DNA of 64,000 nucleotides, from contig JAFTFG010000007.1 in NCBI GenBank assembly GCA_017449675.1, positions 23,554 through 87,553 on the forward strand, given 5' to 3'. This document shows, piece by piece, positions 1-9,838 of this stretch; positions within the stretch are counted from its first letter, which is position 1, and each line of letters starts with the position of its first letter. The stretch is from Prevotella sp. GTDB taxonomy: Bacteria > Bacteroidota > Bacteroidia > Bacteroidales > Bacteroidaceae. The position numbers and the translations under genes are program-made. Under the pieces are notes generated by a model that was not told where the DNA came from, did not search any database, and saw nothing but the letters and a program-made list of their open reading frames with translations.

Positions 1-891
1 CCTATGGTCATCCTGTTGCTGGGAATGCTGTTTGCCCCCGGCGGTTATCTGTTTGGCTGGGTGGAGAGTCTGGCACAGGCTGTTGGCGGTAGCGGGCTTT
101 CCGTAGAGGCTACCAATGTGTTCAGTTCTCGTGTGGTCTTCTTCTCGTTGTTCGTGGTCGCCTTTATCGCTTGGAACCTGCAGCGCGGGCTTCAGGAGAG
201 TGCGGAGTTTGAGGCTAATAAGTCGAAGCAGGCAGGCCTGATAGACAATATCAAAGTGCTGTTCTCCAACAGTATCGCAGTGAAGACAGTATGTTTCCTT
301 GCCGTGATTTATCTGACATGGAACCTTGTGGCCTCGGTGATGGGTTTCTTCCAACCGCATATCTACGAAACGGCAGGTGGTGTCTCCAACGAGCAGGCGA
401 ACTGGATGAACTGTATCCAATGGGCCATCATTGTGGGTGTGACATTCATCGTCTCTAAACTTATCGACAAGACCAGCCATAAGGCCATCTATACCTTCGG
501 CCTGTTGGTTGCCATCTCGGCATGGCTAGTTATCGTGACCATTGGTGTCAACGGTCCTGCTGGACTATGGGCATTCGCTATCCTATGGGGTGTGCAGGGT
601 GGTTCCTCTCCCCAGATATTCTATGCATTGTGGGGCTCAGAGTTGTTCCCCGCCAAGTTTCGTGCAGGTGCTCAGGGGCTGATGTTCTTCATCGTACGGG
701 GTCTGTCTGCCTTGTGGGGCCTTGTCTTCACCTATATCTATGGGGATAATGGTGAGGGCTTCACGATTGCAGCCTATTGTATGATTGCCCTGCTCGCCAT
801 CTCCCTGGTGGTTGGCTTCATCGGTGTGCCCAACACTCGTGGCCGTGCCTTGGAGGATATCACTAAGGAGCGCTATGGAGAGAATTATTAA
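1..891 (+). CDS. MFS sugar transporter, C-terminal part (5' end outside window)
   Basis: The reading frame is open from the first base, so the gene very probably begins upstream; 296 residues are visible, against about 400-450 for a complete MFS porter. Several hydrophobic membrane segments are seen. The tail ends PNTRGRALEDITKERYG, which resembles the P-E-T-K/R-G-R-x-L-E-E signature at the end of sugar-porter-type MFS proteins. rhaD starts 49 bp downstream on the same strand, so uptake of rhamnose or a related deoxysugar at the inner membrane is likely. The substrate is inferred from context only. The gap to rhaD holds a CGATAT octamer array. Confidence 0.8.
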   Translation, partial: PMVILLLGMLFAPGGYLFGWVESLAQAVGGSGLSVEATNVFSSRVVFFSLFVVAFIAWNLQRGLQESAEFEANKSKQAGLIDNIKVLFSNSIAVKTVCFLAVIYLTWNLVASVMGFFQPHIYETAGGVSNEQANWMNCIQWAIIVGVTFIVSKLIDKTSHKAIYTFGLLVAISAWLVIVTIGVNGPAGLWAFAILWGVQGGSSPQIFYALWGSELFPAKFRAGAQGLMFFIVRGLSALWGLVFTYIYGDNGEGFTIAAYCMIALLAISLVVGFIGVPNTRGRALEDITKERYGENY

Positions 892-899
892 TGAATAGT

Positions 900-931
900 C
901 GATATGTCGAGATCTCGATATATCGAAAAAA
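900..931. repeat. CGATATNN octamer array (4 units) in the rhaD leader
   Basis: Four 8-bp units, each beginning CGA, fill most of the gap between the transporter and rhaD: CGATATGT, CGAGATCT, CGATATAT and CGAAAAAA. The array ends 9 bp before the rhaD ATG. The same period-8 motif recurs at 8536-8567 and 41278-41343, also just upstream of start codons. Confidence 0.75.
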
Positions 932-940
932 ACAAGAACT

Positions 941-1762
941 ATGAAAAGTATATTAGAAGGCCGCCCCGCATTGAAGGCCGTGATTGATCAGATAGCAGAG
1001 GTAACGGGCTACCTCTGGCAGAAAGGATGGGCGGAGCGTAACGGTGGTAATATCACTGTCAACGTCACCGAGTTTATGGATGAAGAGTGCAAAGCACTGT
1101 CTGCCATCAGTGAAGTGAAGCAGATTGGTCTGATACTGCCCCAGTTGAAAGGAAAGTATTTCTATTGCAAGGGAACGGGTAAGCGCATGCGTGATCTCGC
1201 CAAGGAACCGATGCAGAACGGTAGTATTATCCGTATCTGTGACGACTGTGCCAGTTATGTAGTGATTGCCGATGTGAACGTCGTTCCTACCTCAGAGTTG
1301 CCTACCCACCTTGCATTGCAGAACTACCTCTTGGAGACGGGCTCATGTTATAAGGCAACCCTGCACACACACCCCATCGAACTGGTGGCAATGAGCCATA
1401 TCCAGCGTTTCCTCAAGGGTGACGAGATGACCCGTGTGCTGTGGTCGATGATTCCTGAGACACTCGCTTTTGCTCCTCTGGGTATTGGTATCGTACCTTA
1501 TGCTTTACCTTCCTCTGTAGCCCTTGCCGAGGCAACGTTGGAGCAGATCAAGACGCATGATGTCGTTATGTGGGAGAAGCACGGTACGGTGGCCGTTGGT
1601 CAGGATATCATGGATGCCTTCGACCAGACGGACGTGCTCTGTAAGGCAGCCAATATCTATATGTGTGCCCGTAGTATGGGGTCTGAGCCCGATGGTATGA
1701 CGGAGGCGCAGATGAAAGAGGTGCAGGATGTCTTCAACCTGCCGAAGAAACGTCCTTGCTGA
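941..1762 (+). CDS. rhaD: Rhamnulose-1-phosphate aldolase
   Basis: A 273-residue class II aldolase, almost the same length as E. coli RhaD (274). It cleaves L-rhamnulose 1-phosphate to dihydroxyacetone phosphate and L-lactaldehyde in the cytoplasm. Visible signatures are ERNGGNITVN near residue 33, the zinc-binding HTHP with His142 and His144, and the later EKHGTVAVG segment carrying the third zinc-ligand histidine. The transporter upstream fits a rhamnose catabolic operon. The stop codon abuts, with no spacer, the stop codon of the convergent deacetylase gene. Confidence 0.93.
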   Translation: MKSILEGRPALKAVIDQIAEVTGYLWQKGWAERNGGNITVNVTEFMDEECKALSAISEVKQIGLILPQLKGKYFYCKGTGKRMRDLAKEPMQNGSIIRICDDCASYVVIADVNVVPTSELPTHLALQNYLLETGSCYKATLHTHPIELVAMSHIQRFLKGDEMTRVLWSMIPETLAFAPLGIGIVPYALPSSVALAEATLEQIKTHDVVMWEKHGTVAVGQDIMDAFDQTDVLCKAANIYMCARSMGSEPDGMTEAQMKEVQDVFNLPKKRPC

Positions 1763-2374
1763 TTAGTCGAAAACCTTAAAGGCATAGCCCTGCTCCATGA
1801 GCCATTCAATGGCTTGGGGCAGGGCTGTTTTTAGTTTCTCGATACTTTTCAAAGAGTCGTGGAAGGTGATGATAGAGCCGTTGCGGGCGTAGCGCTTCAC
1901 ATTGTTTAGCACATCCTCGGCGGTCATCCATTTAGAATAGTCACGCGTCACAAGGTCCCACATGACAATCCTGTATTTTCGTGATAGCCATGCATACTGA
2001 TCGAGACGCATCCAACCGTGAGGAGGGCGCACCAGGTTGGTATGCAGATAGGCATTGGCTTTCTCCACATTATAACTATAGGTATGAATAGAATGGCGTA
2101 ATCCTCCGATATGATTATGGGTATGGTTGCCGATGCGATGTCCCTCGTCGACCACCCGTTGGTGGAGTTCGGGGTATTTGCGGGCATTATCCCCTACCAT
2201 GAAGAAAGTCGCCTTGATACCATAATGCTTGAGTGTATCGAGGATAAACGGGGTAGCCTCTGGGATAGGCCCGTCGTCGAAGGTTAGGTAGACGGCCTTC
2301 TCGTGACGGTCCATTCGCCATGTTGCCCTGGGGTATAGCCAGCGCAACCATATTGCTGGTTGCTCGATAATCAT
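1763..2374 (-). CDS. Polysaccharide deacetylase (NodB homology domain)
   Basis: A 203-residue carbohydrate esterase 4-type domain with no obvious signal peptide. The family motifs are present in order: TFDDGP (metal-binding Asp pair, about residue 31), HTHNH (zinc histidines), RPPHG, a D-x-x-x-W region and TFHDS near the C terminus. Such enzymes de-N-acetylate or de-O-acetylate cell-wall or exopolysaccharide sugars; the substrate here is unknown. It lies 19 bp downstream of the DUF2723 gene, so the two are probably co-transcribed. Its stop codon touches the rhaD stop, leaving no room for an intergenic terminator. Confidence 0.88.
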   Translation of the reverse strand: MIIEQPAIWLRWLYPRATWRMDRHEKAVYLTFDDGPIPEATPFILDTLKHYGIKATFFMVGDNARKYPELHQRVVDEGHRIGNHTHNHIGGLRHSIHTYSYNVEKANAYLHTNLVRPPHGWMRLDQYAWLSRKYRIVMWDLVTRDYSKWMTAEDVLNNVKRYARNGSIITFHDSLKSIEKLKTALPQAIEWLMEQGYAFKVFD

Positions 2375-2393
2375 AAGTTGTAATTATTACAGA

Positions 2394-5300
2394 TTAGGAA
2401 CCCAGATTACCTCCTCTTTGTTGGAATGCATCCAGTATCTTACTGAGGATCTCTTCATGACGATCACCCCATTTCTCATCTATCGTACTTCCCAACTGAA
2501 AGAGTTGGTTCAGGATGTAGATGTGCATATAGCAACTGTCTTCCGAGAGATTAAACTGTTGGTCGTCGAGGTTCATATACCATGCCGCATACTGGGTGGA
2601 GTTCTTCCATAACTGATTGATCAGTTTCATGGCTTCCTCTTGATTACCCATGGCAGCCCAGGCACGGGCCATATCCAGTGAACCGGAGGAATAGTTATGA
2701 GGTATGTTATAGGCGGGTAATACCTTCTCGCAATATCTCAAGACCTCGGCAGCCTCTTTGTCCTTGCCCTCACCTACGAGTTGGACAGCCAGTCGGGCCA
2801 TGATACGACGGTGGGTATAACACATGCGCATGACTGTCTCATCAAGATAAACACCCTTTGTGGCGGCTCCACCGAACTTGAAGCGGTGCATCACATTATC
2901 ATAAGTACGTTTCGTATCGAAGTTCTTGGCACCTTCCTGATTGGTGGTAAAGGGGGTGATACGATAAGCCAGTCCTTCCGTGATGGTATTGTCGCCAAGG
3001 TTGATGTAGTTCTCGTCACCCACAGAGACAGCGACATAGATAGGACGTGTCCAGTTACACTGAGCCAGCATCTCCAGAATCATCAGGTCACCTTTGTAAA
3101 GGGCCGTCTTTCCCTTGAGTGAGATAGTCATACGATCGGGAATAGAGTCGGTGGCCATCATCATACCGCTCTTACGAACGGCCTCCTTGTCGATGGTCAT
3201 ATAGAGTGTGTCTGTAGGGATAATATGGAAGTCTTTTACCTTAGAACGCACCCAGTATTTCAGGACGTTCTTCAGTTCGAAGGGATCCTCACCAAACTGT
3301 TCCTTGGCCTCTTCAGGATGTTCTTGGTAGAATTCGAGGATGGCCTCTTTCATATCCGGTTCAATAGCCACATACTCATTAGTTCCGGAACAATACTCCA
3401 GTCGGCTCCAGGTGATAGGTACTGACGGAGAGTCGTAGGCAGGACGACACATCTGGTCAATATACCAATCGGTCTGTAGGTAAGAGAGGTTGCAGACGCG
3501 GGCATCGGTACGTACTCCCTCTACATCCTGATTATACCAAAGCGGGAAGGTGTCGTTATCCCCATTGGTGAAGATGATGGGATTACCCTCATTCTGTAGG
3601 GACATCAGGTAGTTCTGTCCGAAGTCACGACAGGTATAGCGTCCGCTACGGTCGTGGTCGTCCCAAGTCTGGGAAGCCATCTGGATGGGGACGAGGATAG
3701 TAACTATAGTGACTATCGTGCCTATAGCGATAGGGTTGATCTTCAATTTTCGCTGAATCAGGTCAATCAGGGCAGCCACACCCATACCACACCAGATGGC
3801 GAAGGCATAGAATGAGCCGGCATAGGCATAGTCACGCTCACGGGGCTGCATTGGTGTCTGGTTGAGGTAGATGACGATAGCCAGACCTGTCATAAAGAAA
3901 AGGAAGAAAACCACCCAGAACTGGCGGATACCCGAAGGCTCTATCTCTATCTTCTCTTTTCCGTCTGCCATGATACGGTTTTTGCGGGTATACCATGACT
4001 GCCAGAAGAGTCCGATGAGTCCTAACAGTAATGGCAGACAGTAGAAGACGTTATGTCCTTTGTTGTTCTTGAGTTCATCGGGTAGGGTGCTCTGGTCACC
4101 TAAGCGCATGTTATCAAACCAGTCGAAACCGCTGAGCCAGTTGCCGTGCTCCAGTTCTCCGTTACCCTGTATGTCATTCTGGCGACCTGCGAAGTTCCAC
4201 ATGAAATAACGCCAGTACATGAAGTTACACTGATAGGAGAGGAAGAAACGGATGTTCTCCAGTTGATTGGGTACTTTCACACTGATTGTCTCCCCGCATC
4301 GGTCGTACATCTCCTCATGACCGTCGATACTGCCACCCATCCAACTCTCATAGGCGGCACGGTGAGCAGAACTGTACATACGTGGGAAGAACATGTTTTG
4401 TGCATACTGGTATTCATCTTTATTGCGTACGATGAAGTATTCATCCTTCTCATCGGCAGAGGCTTTCTCCTTACGTTGCCATACGGGGGCCCCTTTCTTC
4501 ATGACGGGTTTACAGTATTCTCCGTCTTTCTCCAATGCCACTTGAGAAGTGTATGCCTGTCCATAGAACAACGGGCGCTGACCATACTGTTCACGACCGA
4601 GATATTCACCCAGCGTGAAGATGTCCTCCGGAGAGTTCTGATCCATGGGCGGATTGGCAGAGGAGCGGATGACAATCAAGGCATAACTGGAATAGCCGAT
4701 CATCAGCATCAGCATACAGAGCAGTGAGGTATTCTTGATACGCGCTGTGACGAGGGCTTTGGGCTTTTGCCCTTTGGCAGTTATCTTATATTGTAGGACA
4801 AACCACAGGCCTACTAAAACCACAATACCGATGATGACAGCCGACCAACCATGTCCGTAGAAAGGAATTCCTAACATGGCGACAGACAGGAGGAAGGCAA
4901 TGTTTTGTTTCTTCTCACTGACATCACGGTGAGTCTCATAGATGGCCCAGATGGTGATGGCTATTAACAGGAATATATAGACAATCTCACCAGTGTTGAA
5001 GGGACAGCCCAGTATGTTGACAAACAGCAACTCAAACCATCCGCCTACCTGTACGATACCGGGAACGACACCGTAGAGCACCGCTGCCAGAATAACGATA
5101 GAGATACCCAAGGCTATCAAGGAGCCGTGAAGGTCTTTCTTAGGTTGGCTCTGTGGGAATTTGCGATAGTAATAGACCAATACGATGGCCGGCAGACATA
5201 GTAGGTTGAGCAGGTGAACACCGATGCTCAGTCCTGTCATATACATGATCAATATCAGCCAACGGTCACTATGAGGCTCATCCGCATGGTCTTCCCATTT

Positions 5301-5786
5301 CAGGATTAACCAGAATACCACCGCCGTGAATGCCGAGGAATAGGCATAGACCTCACCCTCTACCGCTGAGAACCAGAAAGTATCACTAAAGGTATAGATC
5401 AGTGCTCCCACCATTGCAGAGCCCTCAATGGCGATCAGTTTCCAAAGTGTCAACTCACTCCAGTCCTTGATCAGCAGTCGGCGCACCAGATGGGAAATCG
5501 TCCAAAACAGGAATAGAATGGTGGCTGCCGATAGCAGGGCACTCATCATATTCACCATTCGTGCTACCTGAGTGGGATCACTGGTAAACTGTGAGAACAG
5601 ATTGGCGGTGAGCATAAAGAACGGAGCACCGGGTGGGTGTCCTATTTCCAGTTTGTAACCTGTGGAGATAAATTCCGGACAGTCCCAGAAAGAGGCTGTC
5701 GGTTCAATCGTAGAGCAATAGACGAAGGCTGCAATCAGAAAACTGACCCATCCCAAGATATTGTCTACCAATCTAAATTGTTTCAT
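2394..5786 (-). CDS. DUF2723 multi-pass membrane protein, glycosyltransferase-like
   Basis: A 1130-residue protein with an N-terminal multi-pass membrane region and a long soluble C-terminal part. The N terminus (FWDCPEFISTGYKLEIGHPPGAPFF) is the hallmark of DUF2723 proteins of Bacteroidetes. These are distantly related to protein O-mannosyltransferase-type, lipid-linked-sugar-dependent glycosyltransferases: an acidic pair follows the first membrane helix, and a second loop has an RDYAYAGSFYAFAIW motif. I chose the ATG at 5786. A longer frame from a TTG at 5813 exists, but the promoter at 5818-5825 would place the transcript start inside that extension. The deacetylase follows immediately. 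Biochemical function is inferred, not shown. Confidence 0.85.
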   Translation of the reverse strand: MKQFRLVDNILGWVSFLIAAFVYCSTIEPTASFWDCPEFISTGYKLEIGHPPGAPFFMLTANLFSQFTSDPTQVARMVNMMSALLSAATILFLFWTISHLVRRLLIKDWSELTLWKLIAIEGSAMVGALIYTFSDTFWFSAVEGEVYAYSSAFTAVVFWLILKWEDHADEPHSDRWLILIMYMTGLSIGVHLLNLLCLPAIVLVYYYRKFPQSQPKKDLHGSLIALGISIVILAAVLYGVVPGIVQVGGWFELLFVNILGCPFNTGEIVYIFLLIAITIWAIYETHRDVSEKKQNIAFLLSVAMLGIPFYGHGWSAVIIGIVVLVGLWFVLQYKITAKGQKPKALVTARIKNTSLLCMLMLMIGYSSYALIVIRSSANPPMDQNSPEDIFTLGEYLGREQYGQRPLFYGQAYTSQVALEKDGEYCKPVMKKGAPVWQRKEKASADEKDEYFIVRNKDEYQYAQNMFFPRMYSSAHRAAYESWMGGSIDGHEEMYDRCGETISVKVPNQLENIRFFLSYQCNFMYWRYFMWNFAGRQNDIQGNGELEHGNWLSGFDWFDNMRLGDQSTLPDELKNNKGHNVFYCLPLLLGLIGLFWQSWYTRKNRIMADGKEKIEIEPSGIRQFWVVFFLFFMTGLAIVIYLNQTPMQPRERDYAYAGSFYAFAIWCGMGVAALIDLIQRKLKINPIAIGTIVTIVTILVPIQMASQTWDDHDRSGRYTCRDFGQNYLMSLQNEGNPIIFTNGDNDTFPLWYNQDVEGVRTDARVCNLSYLQTDWYIDQMCRPAYDSPSVPITWSRLEYCSGTNEYVAIEPDMKEAILEFYQEHPEEAKEQFGEDPFELKNVLKYWVRSKVKDFHIIPTDTLYMTIDKEAVRKSGMMMATDSIPDRMTISLKGKTALYKGDLMILEMLAQCNWTRPIYVAVSVGDENYINLGDNTITEGLAYRITPFTTNQEGAKNFDTKRTYDNVMHRFKFGGAATKGVYLDETVMRMCYTHRRIMARLAVQLVGEGKDKEAAEVLRYCEKVLPAYNIPHNYSSGSLDMARAWAAMGNQEEAMKLINQLWKNSTQYAAWYMNLDDQQFNLSEDSCYMHIYILNQLFQLGSTIDEKWGDRHEEILSKILDAFQQRGGNLGS

Positions 5787-5817
5787 TATTCTAGTTCTAA
5801 TTTTATTATCCAATCTG

Positions 5818-5825
5818 CAAAGGTA
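5818..5825 (-). promoter_or_regulatory. Bacteroidetes -7 element for the DUF2723 gene
   Basis: TACCTTTG on the minus strand matches TAnnTTTG and lies 31 bp before the chosen ATG. No good TTTG -33 element is seen at 19-20 bp spacing. It decides between the TTG and ATG starts of the downstream gene. Confidence 0.55.
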
Positions 5826-5870
5826 ATATAAATCACCCTAAGCACGGCATGTTTCAGTATTTTTAACTAC

Positions 5871-6323
5871 CTATAGGAAGAGTTGTGTGCCATAGATAAG
5901 CAGGACGTAACGCAGGAATTTCCCGATGGTGATACTGATGACTGATATAGGAATGTTGGCGCGCATCAGTCCTAATACGATGGTGATGGCACTTCCCAGA
6001 ATAGGAACGAAGGCAAAAAATCCCATCCATGCCCCTCGCCCTCCCATAAAACGGGTGGCCTGGTCAAGTTTCTCTTTGCTGACATGCAGATATTTCTCAA
6101 TCCATTCCAGTTTTCCCATCCGTCCTATGGTGAAGTTGAACATCCCTCCCATCACATTACCGATGGTCCCATAGATAATCAGTCCCCAGGGATCCAGTCC
6201 TGCAGCCAGTAGTCCCATCATGACAGCCTCGCTGGAGAATGGGAAGAACGAGCCGGCTATGAAAGCAGTGATTAGCATTCCCCAATAGCCGTAACTGATG
6301 AGTAGAGATATGATTACATCCAT
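5871..6323 (-). CDS. YqaA-type VTT/DedA-like membrane protein
   Basis: A 150-residue inner-membrane protein with about four hydrophobic segments. The early stretch GSFFPFSSEAVMMGL and the G-N-x-x-G-G-x-x-N-F-x-I-G-R segment are typical of YqaA, the short branch of the VTT (SNARE-associated Golgi/DedA) family. Family members are linked to membrane lipid handling, but the exact role is unknown. Its start overlaps the end of the upstream membrane protein gene by 10 bp, indicating translational coupling. Confidence 0.8.
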   Translation of the reverse strand: MDVIISLLISYGYWGMLITAFIAGSFFPFSSEAVMMGLLAAGLDPWGLIIYGTIGNVMGGMFNFTIGRMGKLEWIEKYLHVSKEKLDQATRFMGGRGAWMGFFAFVPILGSAITIVLGLMRANIPISVISITIGKFLRYVLLIYGTQLFL

Positions 6324-7234
6324 AGGTTATATACGGTCAAGGCTATCGTTGCAACTGTCATTACGCTGAATAGTATATTGGTCATCCGTGTATGTGTCAG
6401 TGCGATATAATGTGCTACCAACGGTGCCGTGTTAATCACCATTAGGAAAGTCAGTGTACTACCTAGTTGAGGTTGTATACAGAAGAAAAGGAAGGTCAGG
6501 AGGTCCATCCTGATCAAGAAACTGAAGAGTTGCCTAGTGCGGAATTTATCGAGATAGGCGGTATGCCAGAAGTGAATCATACTCAGGAGAGTAATGACAA
6601 ACAGAAAGGCGACAGTAATAATCTGATGTACTCCGATATCGGTAAAGTCAAAGGGTAGTTGGAAATCCCATAATGGCGTGAAGTGCTGGGCCAGTCGGAT
6701 GATGTCCTCTTGATAGATCAACCAACTCCCATAAAACCAATAGGGGGTTATCACACCCATCAGTGACGCAAAGAAAGTGCGCCACGAGAAGGTATGTAGG
6801 TTTGTGAGCATCAGGATCCACAGGAACGGGAGGTAATAGAGAATATGTACGAAAACAATGCTAGTCATCCCAAAGAACAAGAATCCGTAGTAGGTCAATC
6901 CCGGTGACTGTTCATCTTGGTAGGTGTGAAACAGAATCAGATAGGTGCCTAGCAGAAACAGTTGGGTGAGTCCTCCCTCAAGTGCATGAAACATAAAACA
7001 GACAATTCCAGAGAGTGCCAAGAAAGAACAAGACACCATACGGGTGTGAATCCGGATGAGTGCATTGTTGTTATTCAACTCTTCCAGAAGGAAGGCGGAT
7101 AGCATCATACAGCCTAACTGGAGCCACCACCCTTCCCGTATCAGTCCGGCCGCCAACCAGATGACGATAGTATAGATGACGGTAACGGGTAGTGCCAGAG
7201 AACTCTCAGAAACTTTGTTTTGCAGTCGTTTCAT
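6314..7234 (-). CDS. Unrecognised multi-pass membrane protein
   Basis: A 306-residue, very hydrophobic protein with roughly eight or nine membrane-spanning segments and no signal peptide. I do not recognise a named family; Bacteroidetes genomes carry similar polytopic proteins without assigned function. It starts 6 bp after the purD stop and overlaps the YqaA-like gene, so purD, this gene and the YqaA gene form a tight minus-strand unit. Confidence 0.7.
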   Translation of the reverse strand: MKRLQNKVSESSLALPVTVIYTIVIWLAAGLIREGWWLQLGCMMLSAFLLEELNNNNALIRIHTRMVSCSFLALSGIVCFMFHALEGGLTQLFLLGTYLILFHTYQDEQSPGLTYYGFLFFGMTSIVFVHILYYLPFLWILMLTNLHTFSWRTFFASLMGVITPYWFYGSWLIYQEDIIRLAQHFTPLWDFQLPFDFTDIGVHQIITVAFLFVITLLSMIHFWHTAYLDKFRTRQLFSFLIRMDLLTFLFFCIQPQLGSTLTFLMVINTAPLVAHYIALTHTRMTNILFSVMTVATIALTVYNLWM

Positions 7235-7240
7235 GAATAC

Positions 7241-8527
7241 TTACAGGTCTGCTCCGATATCACGACGGAAGTACTTGTCGGTAAATTGGATCTTCTGGGC
7301 TTCCTCGAATGACTTTTGAAGTGCCTCGGCCTTGTCCTTACCATAGGAGGAGACAGCGATGACACGTCCTCCGTTGGTTATCACCTGGCCGTCTTTCAGT
7401 GCCGTACCGCTATGAAAGACGATGCTGCCCTCCACTTTCTCAATGCCACTGATGGAATAGCCCTTCTTGTATTCCTGAGGATAACCTCCCGATACCAGTA
7501 TCACACAGACGGCAGCACGCTCGTCGAACACGACAGTTCGTTGGTCTAGATCACCCTCGGCGACACCCTCGAAGAGGTCTACGAGGTCGCTCTTCAGACG
7601 CAGCATCACACTTTCTGTCTCAGGATCACCCATTCGACAGTTATACTCAATGACGTAGGGCTCGGGCTCACCAGTCGGCGTGTTGGTGCGGTTGATAAGT
7701 CCGAAGAAAATAAAGCCTTTATAGTCGATGCCGTCGGCAGCCAGACCTTCTACGGTAGGACGGATGATACGGTTCTCCACCTTCTGCATCCATTCCTTGG
7801 TGGCGAAAGGTACGGGTGTTACACTTCCCATACCACCGGTATTCAGACCAGTATCGTGCTCGCCGATACGTTTGTAGTCTTTGGCCTCAGGTAATATCTG
7901 ATAATGCAGACCATCGGTGAGTACGAAGACGCTGCACTCGATACCGCTCATAAACTCCTCGATGACCACTCGGCTGGAGGCGTTGCCGAACATACCACAC
8001 AGCATCTCTTTCAACTCTTTCTTTGCCTCATCAAGGGTAGGGAGAATCAGAACTCCCTTGCCGGCACAGAGTCCGTCAGCCTTGAGGACGTAGGGGGCTT
8101 CTAACGTCTCCAGGAAATTCAGTCCATCCTCCAGATGCTCGCCGTCAAAGGTCTGATAGCGTGCTGTCGGGATGTTATGACGCTGCATGAAAGCCTTGGC
8201 AAAGTCCTTGGAGCCTTCGAGAACAGCACCAGCCTTTGAGGGACCGATGACGGGAACACTTTTTGTGCGCTCGTCAGCCTTCAGGTTGTCATAGATGCCT
8301 TTTACCAACGGGTCTTCTGGACCTACCACTACCATATTAATCTGTTTGTCTACGCAAAACTGTTTGATGGCATCGAAGTCATCGGCCTTCATAGCCACGT
8401 TCTCGCCACAATTTGAGGTTCCTGCATTGCCAGGGGCAATATACAGTTTCTCACATTTCTCACTTTGAGCGATTTTCCAGGCGAGTGCATGCTCACGTCC
8501 GCCACTGCCTAACAATAGTATTTTCAT
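7241..8527 (-). CDS. purD: Phosphoribosylamine-glycine ligase
   Basis: A 428-residue ATP-grasp ligase of full family length. It joins 5-phosphoribosylamine and glycine with ATP hydrolysis, the second step of de novo purine synthesis. Seen directly: the N-terminal nucleotide fold [18 protein letters not shown], the [23 protein letters not shown]-grasp entry, the [12 protein letters not shown] segment, and [10 protein letters not shown] carrying the metal-binding Glu/Asn pair. An array of CGATAT octamers lies 8 bp upstream of the ATG, in the short gap from serB. Confidence 0.97.
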   Translation of the reverse strand: MKILLLGSGGREHALAWKIAQSEKCEKLYIAPGNAGTSNCGENVAMKADDFDAIKQFCVDKQINMVVVGPEDPLVKGIYDNLKADERTKSVPVIGPSKAGAVLEGSKDFAKAFMQRHNIPTARYQTFDGEHLEDGLNFLETLEAPYVLKADGLCAGKGVLILPTLDEAKKELKEMLCGMFGNASSRVVIEEFMSGIECSVFVLTDGLHYQILPEAKDYKRIGEHDTGLNTGGMGSVTPVPFATKEWMQKVENRIIRPTVEGLAADGIDYKGFIFFGLINRTNTPTGEPEPYVIEYNCRMGDPETESVMLRLKSDLVDLFEGVAEGDLDQRTVVFDERAAVCVILVSGGYPQEYKKGYSISGIEKVEGSIVFHSGTALKDGQVITNGGRVIAVSSYGKDKAEALQKSFEEAQKIQFTDKYFRRDIGADL

Positions 8528-8535
8528 TTTCTTTT

Positions 8536-8567
8536 CGATATTACGATATTTTGATATTACGATAGTC
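8536..8567. repeat. CGATATNN octamer array (4 units) between serB and purD
   Basis: Four period-8 units (CGATATTA, CGATATTT, TGATATTA, CGATAGTC) fill almost the whole 39-bp gap between serB and the purD start, 8 bp before the ATG on the minus strand. It is the same motif family as 900-931 and 41278-41343. Confidence 0.75.
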
Positions 8568-9796
8568 TATAGTTTTCCTTGTTCTCCGAGGTAGGAGTCC
8601 TTGAAGCCAAGGAAATAGAGGACACCGTCCAGTCCGATGGTGTTGATGCTCTGTTTGGCATTGGCCACTACACGAGGTTTGGCGTGGAAAGCAATACCCA
8701 GTCCAGCCTCCGAGATCATCGGCAGGTCGTTAGCACCGTCGCCGACGGCAATAGTCTGGGCAAGGTTCACCTTCTCCACTTGGGCTATAAGTTTCAATAA
8801 CTCTGCCTTGCGATGTCCATCGACAATCTCTCCCACATAGCGCCCCGTCAGTTTCCCGTCCTCACCGATCTCCAGTTCGTTGGCATAAACATAATCGATG
8901 CCGTACCGCCGTTGCAGGTATTCGCCGAAAAAGGTGAAACCGCCACTGAGAATCGCAATCTTATAGCCACAGGTCTTAAGGATATTCATGAGGCGGTCAA
9001 CACCCTCTGTGATGGGCAGGTGTTCGGCAATATCCCGCATGACACTCACATCGAGTCCTTTGAGTAGGCTGACACGACGAGTGAAACTCTCCTTGAAATC
9101 AATCTCGCCACGCATGGCACTCTCCGTGATGGCACGAACCTCTGCTCCTACACCGTTCCGCTCCGCCAGTTCATCAATGCACTCCGTCTGGATAAGTGTT
9201 GAGTCCATATCGAAACAGATCAGTCGGCGCATACGACGGAACATATCATCACGCTGGAAAGAGAAGTCTATCTCCATCTCCTGGGACAGACGCATGAGTT
9301 TCGACTGCATCTCCTGGCGGTCGCGCGGTTCTCCACGCAGTGAGAACTCGATACAGGCACGGACATGTTTGCCGGGGTTCTTGATACTCTTACGTCCTGT
9401 GAGACGCAGAATAGAGTCGATATTCAGTCCTTGGTCTGCGATGATACGGGTGGCAGCCTCTATCTGGCGCGCCTCCAACTGTCGCCCCATGACCATGAGG
9501 ATATAACGGTTCTTACCTTGATGACCTACCCAATCCTCATATTCGTCGTCAGAGATGGGCGAGAAACCGATGTTGACCCCCAACTCTGTGGCTTTGAACA
9601 GCAGTTCCTTCATGGCCAATCCGGAATTCATTTCATCCATGCGGATGAGAATACCCAGAGAAAGGGTAGAATGGATATCCGCCTGTCCGATGTCTAATAT
9701 CTGAGCATCGAACTTGGCAAGGATATTCATGACACTTGCAGTGAGTCCGGGACGGTCTTGACCCGTGATGCTGACTAGGATTTGCTCTTCTTTCAT
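8567..9796 (-). CDS. serB: Phosphoserine phosphatase with N-terminal ACT-like domains
   Basis: A 409-residue protein. Residues 1 to about 180 form two ACT-like regulatory segments (VSITGQDRPGLTASV at the start). The C-terminal half is a HAD-type phosphatase. The catalytic motif CFDMDSTLIQTECIDELA carries the nucleophile and acid Asp pair, ILSGGFTFF holds motif II, and AVGDGANDLPM holds motif III. It dephosphorylates O-phosphoserine in the last step of serine biosynthesis. The ACT region suggests amino-acid feedback. Its stop lies 39 bp before the purD ATG. Confidence 0.95.
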   Translation of the reverse strand: MKEEQILVSITGQDRPGLTASVMNILAKFDAQILDIGQADIHSTLSLGILIRMDEMNSGLAMKELLFKATELGVNIGFSPISDDEYEDWVGHQGKNRYILMVMGRQLEARQIEAATRIIADQGLNIDSILRLTGRKSIKNPGKHVRACIEFSLRGEPRDRQEMQSKLMRLSQEMEIDFSFQRDDMFRRMRRLICFDMDSTLIQTECIDELAERNGVGAEVRAITESAMRGEIDFKESFTRRVSLLKGLDVSVMRDIAEHLPITEGVDRLMNILKTCGYKIAILSGGFTFFGEYLQRRYGIDYVYANELEIGEDGKLTGRYVGEIVDGHRKAELLKLIAQVEKVNLAQTIAVGDGANDLPMISEAGLGIAFHAKPRVVANAKQSINTIGLDGVLYFLGFKDSYLGEQGKL

Positions 9797-9838
9797 ACTT
9801 TTTTCTGGTCTTTCTCGTTGTTCTAGTGAAACTAGTAA

